DNA of 64,000 nucleotides, taken from contig CAKVBX010000001.1 in NCBI GenBank assembly GCA_934725685.1, forward strand, positions 1 through 64,000, in the 5' to 3' direction. Of this stretch, positions 16,768-24,128 are shown piece by piece (position 1 is the first letter of the stretch; every line of letters begins with the position of its first letter). This DNA is from an uncultured Bacilli bacterium (GTDB lineage: Bacteria > Bacillota_I > Bacilli_A > RFN20 > CAG-288). The notes under the pieces are model-generated. The model was not told where the DNA came from, did not search any database, and saw only the letters and a program-made list of their open reading frames with translations. The translations under genes and the position numbers were made by a program.

Positions 16768-18428
16768 AAAAACAGTCCTTTTTCTCCCTTATCAAAGGGA
16801 TGCTGAGACTCGTCAAAGGAAAACATTATCTGATTGTTATCGCCGTCGTTGTTGGAACGCTCGGTTTCCTTTCCTCCATGGGAATCACCTTCTTCGCAGC
16901 ACTCACACTGCTGAAGCTCTTCTCTGCGGATACCATATCCCTCTCTTACCCTGTGTTGATCTCACTCTTATTGGTATCCGGACTCTTCCGAGGATTCCTG
17001 CGTTATGCCGAACAGTATCTGAACCATTACATCGCCTTCACGCTATTAGCCTTAGTCAGAAACAATGTCTTCAACGCCCTCCGAAAACAGGGAAGCAAAG
17101 TCCTCGATGAGAAAAGCAGAGGAGAACTCCTGTCCATACTTCAGTCCGATACGGAAAGCCTGGAAGTCTTCTATGCCCATACCATCACGCCGTTCTTCAT
17201 CGCCATTTGCACCGAACTCGTCGTCCTTGTCCTCTTGGGTGTTCTTGTCAGTTACCAAGTTTCCCTCATGGCCTTAGCTTCCTATCTTGTCATCGGCGCC
17301 ATAACTCCTGTCCTCTTCTATCTTTCCAACCGGAAACTCGGCATGGCCTACCGGAAAGAACTCGCCAAGAGCGAAAACCACTATCTGAATACCTGTTACG
17401 GAATCCGGGAAATCCTCTTCTTCCAGAAAGAAGAGGAAGAAGCAGAAGCCTTGAACAATACGACAAAAAACATCAACGAACTCAACAGAAAACTCAATGA
17501 CCGGGCCCTTGTGTTCTCTTCCGCCGTGAGCTTCCTCATCCTCTTCTTCAATGCCATGATGATTCTTGTCTCCTTCCTACTGAGTCAGAAAGGAATCATC
17601 CCCGAAGTCCGTACAATCCTTTCCTACATGATACTAGCGACCTCCTATGGACCGGTCGTCAGTCTCAGCAACCTTCCGAGCAACCTCACCATGTCCTTCG
17701 CTTCCGAAAAACGGATTGAAGCCATCCTCTCCGAGAAGCCAAAGGCGATAGACGGAAACGAAGACTTCTCCTTCGAATCCCTTGATGTTAACCATGTCGC
17801 CTTCTCCTATGACAGCAAGAAAGAACTGCTTTCGGACGTTTCCTTCTCCATCAGAAAAGGAGAAATTCTCGGCATCGAGGGAAAGAGCGGATGCGGAAAA
17901 TCGACCCTGTTCAAACTCCTCCTTCACTTTGAGGATCCGACAGGCGGCGAAGTCCTCTACAATGGAAAAGCAGTCCAGAACTATTCCAGAGAGAGTCTCA
18001 GCCACAATGTCACTCTATTCTCCCAGAATACCTATCTGTTCTCAGAGACTCTCCGCTACAATCTCCTGATTGCAAAACCGGATGCGACAGAAGAAGAACT
18101 GAAGACTGCCCTCAAGAAAGCCGGCATGCTCGATAAAATCCTCTCTCTCAGCAAGGGGCTCGATACCGAAGTGAAAGATCTCGGCGAAAACTTCTCCTCC
18201 GGAGAAAGGCAGCGCATCGGCTTAGCCCGTGTCTTCCTATCCTCCAGTCCCGTCATCCTGCTCGATGAAGCGACCAGCAATGTCGACTCCTATAACGAAA
18301 GCCTGATTCTCAGTCAGCTGAAGAAAGAGAAAAGCGAGAAGGCAATCATCCTGATTTCCCACCGCATGACGAGTCTCTCCATCGCTGACAGAATCCTTCA
18401 CTTAAAGGATGGTAAATTATGTTCCTGA
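16764..18428 (+). CDS. cydC: CydC-like ABC exporter subunit
   Basis: The partner half-transporter, 554 residues. Six membrane helices are followed by an ATPase domain with Walker A GKSGCGKST, a divergent signature FSSGERQRI and Walker B VILLDEATSNVD with the catalytic Glu intact. CydC-like proteins pair with CydD to form one exporter. The ATG at 16764 is preferred to an in-frame ATG at 16749 because the ribosome binding site GGGAGGAG lies just before it, and because it forms an ATGA overlap with the cydD stop. Its last codons overlap the start of a 38-codon membrane peptide gene. Confidence 0.88.
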   Translation: MKKQSFFSLIKGMLRLVKGKHYLIVIAVVVGTLGFLSSMGITFFAALTLLKLFSADTISLSYPVLISLLLVSGLFRGFLRYAEQYLNHYIAFTLLALVRNNVFNALRKQGSKVLDEKSRGELLSILQSDTESLEVFYAHTITPFFIAICTELVVLVLLGVLVSYQVSLMALASYLVIGAITPVLFYLSNRKLGMAYRKELAKSENHYLNTCYGIREILFFQKEEEEAEALNNTTKNINELNRKLNDRALVFSSAVSFLILFFNAMMILVSFLLSQKGIIPEVRTILSYMILATSYGPVVSLSNLPSNLTMSFASEKRIEAILSEKPKAIDGNEDFSFESLDVNHVAFSYDSKKELLSDVSFSIRKGEILGIEGKSGCGKSTLFKLLLHFEDPTGGEVLYNGKAVQNYSRESLSHNVTLFSQNTYLFSETLRYNLLIAKPDATEEELKTALKKAGMLDKILSLSKGLDTEVKDLGENFSSGERQRIGLARVFLSSSPVILLDEATSNVDSYNESLILSQLKKEKSEKAIILISHRMTSLSIADRILHLKDGKLCS

Positions 18429-18535
18429 TTGATTTCACCGACCACAGAGTCATCGCCATCACCATCGCCTTAACAATTGCACTCCTCTCCATCCTCATCA
18501 TCTTCATCCGCTTTCTTGTACGAAGTAAGAAATAA
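18419..18535 (+). CDS. 38-residue single-helix membrane micropeptide
   Basis: A short open frame of 38 codons that begins 10 bases inside cydC in a different frame. It has a good ribosome binding site, AAAGGATGG (18404-18412), with 6-base spacing, and ends just before the operon terminator. The product has a polar N terminus (MFLIDFTDHR), one hydrophobic helix of about 22 residues rich in Ile, Leu, Ala and Thr, and a basic end RFLVRSKK, predicting N-out/C-in topology. Size and location recall CydX/CydS small subunits of cytochrome bd or other regulatory peptides of membrane transporters, but the sequence is not recognisably either. Coding status rests on ribosome binding site, overlap and helix, so it is probable rather than certain. 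Confidence 0.7.
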   Translation: MFLIDFTDHRVIAITIALTIALLSILIIFIRFLVRSKK

Positions 18536-18578
18536 AGCAAAAAGCACTGGACTATTGTTGTCCAATGCTTTTTGCTTT
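18535..18578. terminator. Terminator between cydDC operon and Cof-type HAD gene
   Basis: A long hairpin, AAGCAAAAAGCA.TGGA paired with TCCA.TGCTTTTTGCTT, closes the plus-strand operon. The A tract on the left lets it serve the convergent minus-strand unit as well. Confidence 0.85.
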
Positions 18579-18598
18579 ACCGATTTTAGATATTAGAA

Positions 18599-19402
18599 TC
18601 AAAGTTGGCGCAGAATCCTCATCACGCCATCGTCGTCGTTGTTCGAAGTTTCCATCGTGCAGACCGCCTTCACCTGAGGATGTGCGTTTTCCATAGCAAC
18701 GGAATATTTCACCGCCTTCAGCATGCCGATATCATTGAGATAATCCCCGAAGGCCATACTCTCCTCCCTGGTGATTGAAAACCGCTTTTGTATTTCTTTG
18801 ATTCCGACTCCTTTGTCGGCATCAAAAGAGGCGATATCGACCCAGCTCTTTCCGGAGAGTACCGTCTTCACCGAGCTAGGGAGAGCCTTGAATTCCGGAT
18901 AATGACGCTCCGCACTCTGATTGCGGAAATAGACGGCGATCTTAATAATACGGTCCGTCTTCATGACCGAAGCAAAATCAGAGATGTAACTGAGCCTTGC
19001 ATAATACCTTCCCGCCTCTCTTTTCTCTTCCTCCCCCGGATTGATCATATAAGCGGAATCGACACCGCAAAGAATTGCGGTCGCCTCTTCGATGGAAGAG
19101 ATAAGTGCCAAGGAAGTAAGAATATCTTCCTCCTTCATCTGATTGAAGTATAGAAGTTTTCCTTTTTCGTAGACGGCCGAACCATTCTCGGCGATGAAGA
19201 TCAGCTCTTCCTTCAGATCGGAAAAGTCCCGTTCCAGAGCATAATACTGTCTTCCGCTTGCGATGGCCGTTTTGATGTTCGGATGGGATTCCACCCAATT
19301 GCGGAAATCGGAAGGAACTCTCTTTTCGGAATCCAAAAGCGTTCCATCCATATCTGTGGCGACAAATCGGACCGCCCCTCTCCAGTCATCCTTCTTTTCC
19401 AT
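18599..19402 (-). CDS. Cof-type HAD-IIB phosphatase
   Basis: A HAD hydrolase of the Cof/YidA subfamily, 267 residues from the chosen start. Motif I is FVATDMDGTLLDSEKR near the N terminus, motif II is the Ser in AIASGR, the Lys of motif III lies in DADKGVGIK, and motif IV is MAFGDYLNDIGML. Such enzymes dephosphorylate sugar phosphates, FMN or pyridoxal phosphate; the substrate is not predictable. A GTG at 19423 would read through the ribosome binding site GGAAAGGAG; the ATG at 19402 is the better start. It is 27 bases downstream of the signal-anchored gene and may be the last member of that operon. Confidence 0.9.
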   Translation of the reverse strand: MEKKDDWRGAVRFVATDMDGTLLDSEKRVPSDFRNWVESHPNIKTAIASGRQYYALERDFSDLKEELIFIAENGSAVYEKGKLLYFNQMKEEDILTSLALISSIEEATAILCGVDSAYMINPGEEEKREAGRYYARLSYISDFASVMKTDRIIKIAVYFRNQSAERHYPEFKALPSSVKTVLSGKSWVDIASFDADKGVGIKEIQKRFSITREESMAFGDYLNDIGMLKAVKYSVAMENAHPQVKAVCTMETSNNDDDGVMRILRQL

Positions 19403-19429
19403 GAATGCTGTTCTCCTTTCCACCAGGAT

Positions 19430-19945
19430 TCAGACCAGGCTTCCTTCCACTTTCGACGTCATCGGTTCATACACGTTCCGGTAGTCGATGACAACCGTCA
19501 GAGTCGCAACCGGCGCTTTTCCGCCATCGAGCGGCTTGCAGTTGATTTTAACCGCCTGGAATTTCTTATGGACATTCTTCTTCACCATGAAGGCGCCGCG
19601 AAACTTTGCTCCCTCGTTATCCAAAGGAAAGTCGAGGAAGGGCTTATAGGATTCGTCGAAATAATAGACAAAACTTCTGTCCGTCGCATTTTCAGGAAGG
19701 ACAATCGTGCTGAAAATATAGGGCATATAGTAATTGCCGTCATAGTAGACTTCCTGTTCCTCGTCATAGACGAGCACCATCTTGTTCTGTGTCTCATCGT
19801 ACTGACTGTTGTCGCTCGGTTTGATCTGAATGGATTCCATATAGATTTTCGGAACGATACCCTGCGGCTTGGTGCCGAAAATGGCGACAAAGACAATGGC
19901 TAGGAGAGAGACGGCAAAGACGATAAGAGAGACCGATTTTTTCAT
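19430..19945 (-). CDS. Signal-anchored hypothetical protein, part of the YwaF-ABC cluster
   Basis: An unrecognised protein of 171 residues. A hydrophobic N-terminal segment (about 5-23, no lipobox) is a signal anchor or signal peptide, and the rest is an extracytoplasmic domain rich in Tyr, Val and Asp, probably all-beta. It overlaps the preceding permease-like gene by 4 bases, so the two are translated together. The likely role is an extracellular or periplasm-facing accessory of the neighbouring transporter; this is inferred from context only. Confidence 0.82.
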   Translation of the reverse strand: MKKSVSLIVFAVSLLAIVFVAIFGTKPQGIVPKIYMESIQIKPSDNSQYDETQNKMVLVYDEEQEVYYDGNYYMPYIFSTIVLPENATDRSFVYYFDESYKPFLDFPLDNEGAKFRGAFMVKKNVHKKFQAVKINCKPLDGGKAPVATLTVVIDYRNVYEPMTSKVEGSLV

Positions 19946-21669
19946 AGACTGTCTCCTTTCGCATAGACATAACGGATTCTTTCGATATAAAGATAGATAT
20001 TGACACCCAAGAAGAGAAAACCAAGCAGGAGCAGCTTGAAGCTTGCCGTTCTCTGAATGGAAGCAATCCAGATAATGGGATCGAAACTGAAAAGATAGAA
20101 AAGCACACTGAACAGAGCGCTGAGAAGAAATGCGAAAATAATGGAGCGGTTTTCATTCCCGGAGAGGAAGGAAACATCGCCGAAAGAGGTCTGCGGATTC
20201 GAGAAATCCAGAGAGGCACTATAGAGAAGATGACCTAATGCGATAAAGAGAATGCCACCTCCTAAAAGCAGATTCTCTGTGAACAGATCCTTTCTCATCG
20301 TGGCGATGATGAGATAGGAAGTAATGACGCTTAAAGAAGTGAGAATCAGAGGAAGAACAATCTTGCTGGTGATAAGAATTCCTCTTTTCACCGGATAGGT
20401 TCTTGCGAGACGGAAAGCACCGCCCTCTTTGGAATAGATTTTTGCCATTCTGCTGTTGGAGGAAAGGACAATGAGAAGCGTGATAAGAAGCATGGCAACC
20501 TGAACATAGGATAGGCCTCGTTTGTTGAGATCCATCGCCATGAACACTTTGGAGATGAGGGCAAGAAGCAAAGGAAGATAGAAGAAGAGACTCATATAGG
20601 AGATGAGTTCGCTATCCTTCAGGAAGAGAAGAGCTTCCTTTCTCAGCTGCGAGAGGAAGAGAGATCTCACTTTTTCGTGATGATGTCCCTTGTGGACCTT
20701 CCCCTGAATCTCATCGTTACCGCTAGCCAGTCTCAGATAGAAAGGAGAGGCGAGGGAAAGGGAGAGAAGAAAAAGAATCGGAAGAGAGACAAGGACACCG
20801 ATGCAGGTGTAAAGTCCGCCGGCAGCCGGCCCATAGAAATAATTGAAGGTATAACCGGTATAATAGCCGAGGCAGAATTTCGAAGTTTCAAAGAAGAAGG
20901 AGAGATGGTTGGTATAAAACTTGAGTCCATCCTGAATCCGGTTAAAATATGGGCTCCAGTTGGTGAAGATATCGATTTTCTCCGGAATGATGGAGATAAG
21001 CCAAGCAGAAGCCGAAACAATCAAAAGGGTGAAGACAACCGTCAGGATGCTCTTCATATGGGTGTGGACAAGAAGATATCGCCTCATGTAGTAGACAGGG
21101 ATGGAAAGAAGGGCGGAACCGAAGACAAAGAGAAGGTCGATGGAAAGGAAGACGAAGAAGAGAAGGAAGTACATGAAGACCGGATATTTCGAGACGATGA
21201 AGTATCCTAAAAGAAAAGGAATCTCAAGGGTCAGGGATTTCAGATACGTATTGAGGAAGGAGACGGCAAGACGCGTCAGAAAGAGCGTGTTACCGTTAGC
21301 AGGGAAGGTGAGAAGCACTTTGTTGTCTTCCGAAAAATAAAGATCCCTGTCGACACGGAAGAGGCAGTTGCCAAATGAGACGATCAGAAGGATGGAAAGG
21401 ACGATGGAAGGAACCGACATCGGAACATAAGGGAGTAAGGAAAATAGGCTCAGCTGGATACAGACTTTGAAGACCACAAAAGAAATGGCAGTCGCCAAAG
21501 CAAAGCCGATGACACGGAGAAGAATATTGATGATACTCTTTTTTCTGTTTCCTTTGAAATCGATGGAAAGGGAATTGGCAAGAAGCATGGAAAGCAGAAT
21601 GAAGAAAGCTCTCCATTCAATATGGAAGAATCTGCTCAGCCGATTCCGTTTTGTTTTCTCTTCGCTCAT
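19942..21669 (-). CDS. Polytopic membrane protein, probable ABC permease partner
   Basis: A 575-residue membrane protein with about 12-14 predicted helices in two blocks, separated by a hydrophilic His/Lys-rich linker (GKVHKGHHHEKVRS, near 345). The first block begins with a basic cytoplasmic end and includes FRVDRDLYFSEDNKVLLTFP, reminiscent of the large ABC-2-like exporters found in Bacillota, where a cytoplasmic loop contacts the ATPase. No exact family is recognised. It overlaps the upstream ATPase-fusion gene by 4 bases and the downstream anchored-protein gene by 4 bases, which supports one complex. Confidence 0.85.
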   Translation of the reverse strand: MSEEKTKRNRLSRFFHIEWRAFFILLSMLLANSLSIDFKGNRKKSIINILLRVIGFALATAISFVVFKVCIQLSLFSLLPYVPMSVPSIVLSILLIVSFGNCLFRVDRDLYFSEDNKVLLTFPANGNTLFLTRLAVSFLNTYLKSLTLEIPFLLGYFIVSKYPVFMYFLLFFVFLSIDLLFVFGSALLSIPVYYMRRYLLVHTHMKSILTVVFTLLIVSASAWLISIIPEKIDIFTNWSPYFNRIQDGLKFYTNHLSFFFETSKFCLGYYTGYTFNYFYGPAAGGLYTCIGVLVSLPILFLLSLSLASPFYLRLASGNDEIQGKVHKGHHHEKVRSLFLSQLRKEALLFLKDSELISYMSLFFYLPLLLALISKVFMAMDLNKRGLSYVQVAMLLITLLIVLSSNSRMAKIYSKEGGAFRLARTYPVKRGILITSKIVLPLILTSLSVITSYLIIATMRKDLFTENLLLGGGILFIALGHLLYSASLDFSNPQTSFGDVSFLSGNENRSIIFAFLLSALFSVLFYLFSFDPIIWIASIQRTASFKLLLLGFLFLGVNIYLYIERIRYVYAKGDSL

Positions 21670-24125
21670 GCTATAACCTCTTCTTCTTTCAGAAGGGCAT
21701 TCTTTTCCTCTTCCGTATCGGAAGTGAGGACAAGGAAGTCACGTTCGAGACTCTCTCTTCGTTCCGGATGTTCGTCGAGATCGATTTCCTCGACGAGCTT
21801 TCCGTGTTTGATGATAATGACATCGTCACAGAGATTCTTCACGACATCGATGATGTGACTTGAGAAAAAGACGATATTGCCTTTCTTCCCCTGTTCCTTC
21901 ATGCACTCCTTGATCTGGAAAATACTGTTCGGATCAAGACCGGTCATCGGCTCATCGAGAATCCAGACCTTCGGTTCATGGATCAAAGCCGCAATAATCG
22001 TGATTTTTTGCTTCATACCATGGCTATAGGTCTTCATCGGACGATCATAACGGGCTGCAAGTTCCAAACGTTCGACGAGGTTCTTTTCCCGTTTTTCTCT
22101 GTCTTCCTTGCTCACACCGAAGAGGTCAGCGATATAACCGATATACTGTCTTCCGGTGAGATTCTCATATAGAGCATAATTATCCGGGACAAAGCCGATA
22201 TCCCGCTTCGCTTCCAGGGCATTCTCGATGACATTGTTTCCGCAGACTTCGATGGTTCCCTTTTCAAAACCATGAATACCGACGATGGATTTGATGATGG
22301 TCGATTTTCCGGCGCCGTTCTTCCCTAAGAAGCCGTAGATTCTGCCACCGCCCAGGGAGAGGGAGAAATCTTCAACGGCATAGTTTTCTGCGCCATTGTA
22401 CTTCTTATAGAGATGACTGATTTTCAGACTGATGTCATTTTCTTCCATAGCAGTTTTCCCCTTTCTGTGCTTCAGATAATAATGATGCTGTTTCCGATTT
22501 TCATTCTTCAGATGCATCAATAGTTCCGTCTCATCCACCATACGGAAGAGCAGTTCATAAATGAACCACATTCCGAAAGCCAATAAGATATAGACACCAT
22601 AGTAGACGATATCGTAAAGCAGATGGATTTCGTATGTGTATTCACCGATGGTCAGCATGACTTTCAGATTGAAGAGGTCTTTGGCCCACTTTCCGAGTTT
22701 ACCGGCAACAAAGTCTGAATTGATGAAAAAGAAATCGGAAGGAGTACCATGGGCAGTCAAATAGACATTGACGAACATGACAAAGGCAAAATAGATAAGG
22801 AAGCCGATCTGAGAGTAGAGGAAATACTTCATCTTCGGGCGTTGATAAACTTTCAGAAGAACAATCAGTACCGGCATGAAGAAGGCGAAGAGATGATTGA
22901 TATAAAAGTGCATGACAATCGGATGGAAGAGCGTGTAGTTGGTAGAGAAGTTCGGCATCAGCAATGCCAGGAAAGCACCGAGAACATTGATGAAGAAGGT
23001 GAAGTAATAAAGGCCATAGCTTTTGAACATCAGCGTAATCGGCATCGTGTACATGGCGGTATTGCAGAGGTGCAAAGGCCAAGTGGAGAAATCCTTCCAG
23101 ATATCGAAACGGTTGACCGAAATATAGCCGATAAAGGTGCCCAAGGAGAGCTGAAGTAGACAGGCTCTCCGCTCCTTTTCCGGCAAAGTCGAAAAAGTTA
23201 GATAGAAATAGATTGGGAGTAAGAAAGCCAGATAGAGGAAAAGACGATGGGAAAGATTGGTCGGTTCATGCGGATTCGTCAGGCCGAAGATTGTCGGGCC
23301 GAGAATCAGAGACGGCGTATAGGAGCTCATAGAGGAAAAGAGATAAGGAACTGCCATAACAAGAAGCGCTTTTACCTTCTTATTGGAGATTTTCAGTTCC
23401 TCCTTTTCAAGATAGGAAGATAAGGAATACAAAACCAAAAGTCCAAGTTCAACGCCCATCAGATAAAGTCTGTAATCGGATGCATTCCCGCCGACAATCC
23501 CTTTGACCGCAACGGGGAAAGCACTGACAAGAAGCAAGGAAACGGGACTGAGAAGATATCTCCGGAAGGAAAGGGACATATCCCCCATAAAGAAGGAAGC
23601 GATAAAAGCACCGATAGTCGAGGTAATCAAAAGATCATTGAATACCGTGGAGAAACTCCGGAAAAGGTGTGACCTCGTAAGGGACGAAGAGAGGCGGTCA
23701 CAGATCAGATAGCTTTCCAAATTCAATGCATCATAGAACTTATAGTAATAGCTGTTTCCATCGATGAGATAATAGGTTTCTGACTGATAGAAGTAATAGC
23801 GCCCGAAAAAGACAACAATTCCAAGAAGAGGAAGCAAGGAGAAAGCAAAGCGGATTCTCCCTTCTTTGGTCGCCAGCCGGCAGGAGAGATTGGTCATCCA
23901 CTGATAACGATGACTTTTTGCCTGTTTGTCTTTAAAAAGACGATACAGAACATATGTCAGGAAAGCAAAAAACAGCATGGTCAATCCCAGTGGGAGATAG
24001 ACCATGCTATAAGGCCTCATGTCAGTAATGGCCAGAGAAACAATCAGGCCAAGGAAAAACAGAGAAAGAAAGGAAAGGAGGACAAAGAGGATTCTGCCGT
24101 TTTTCTTCAGAGTCTTAAGAGCCAT
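21666..24125 (-). CDS. YwaF/TMEM164-like membrane domain fused to an ABC ATPase
   Basis: An 819-residue fusion. Residues 1-300 contain about eight helices of unknown type. Residues about 300-540 look like the YwaF/TMEM164 family, with WPLHLCN at 349-355, then MPNF and paired His residues in FHPIVMHFYINH (400-411). Residues about 565-775 are an ABC ATPase with Walker A GKNGAGKST (601-609), signature YSHGMKQKI (700-708), Walker B VWILDEP (720-726) and switch His757 in SSHIID, all intact. The ATPase resembles drug or lipid exporter subunits. Fusion of YwaF to an ATPase is unusual to my knowledge. It begins 3 bases after the upstream lipoprotein gene stop and overlaps its permease-like partner, so an exporter acting on lipid or a surface molecule is plausible inference. 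Confidence 0.87.
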   Translation of the reverse strand: MALKTLKKNGRILFVLLSFLSLFFLGLIVSLAITDMRPYSMVYLPLGLTMLFFAFLTYVLYRLFKDKQAKSHRYQWMTNLSCRLATKEGRIRFAFSLLPLLGIVVFFGRYYFYQSETYYLIDGNSYYYKFYDALNLESYLICDRLSSSLTRSHLFRSFSTVFNDLLITSTIGAFIASFFMGDMSLSFRRYLLSPVSLLLVSAFPVAVKGIVGGNASDYRLYLMGVELGLLVLYSLSSYLEKEELKISNKKVKALLVMAVPYLFSSMSSYTPSLILGPTIFGLTNPHEPTNLSHRLFLYLAFLLPIYFYLTFSTLPEKERRACLLQLSLGTFIGYISVNRFDIWKDFSTWPLHLCNTAMYTMPITLMFKSYGLYYFTFFINVLGAFLALLMPNFSTNYTLFHPIVMHFYINHLFAFFMPVLIVLLKVYQRPKMKYFLYSQIGFLIYFAFVMFVNVYLTAHGTPSDFFFINSDFVAGKLGKWAKDLFNLKVMLTIGEYTYEIHLLYDIVYYGVYILLAFGMWFIYELLFRMVDETELLMHLKNENRKQHHYYLKHRKGKTAMEENDISLKISHLYKKYNGAENYAVEDFSLSLGGGRIYGFLGKNGAGKSTIIKSIVGIHGFEKGTIEVCGNNVIENALEAKRDIGFVPDNYALYENLTGRQYIGYIADLFGVSKEDREKREKNLVERLELAARYDRPMKTYSHGMKQKITIIAALIHEPKVWILDEPMTGLDPNSIFQIKECMKEQGKKGNIVFFSSHIIDVVKNLCDDVIIIKHGKLVEEIDLDEHPERRESLERDFLVLTSDTEEEKNALLKEEEVIA

Positions 24126-24128
24126 AAA

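Noticed and set aside
18419..18535. Naming the micropeptide CydX or CydS.
   Set aside because: Size and context are suggestive but no sequence signature of either was recognised and cydAB is absent from the window, so no gene symbol was given.
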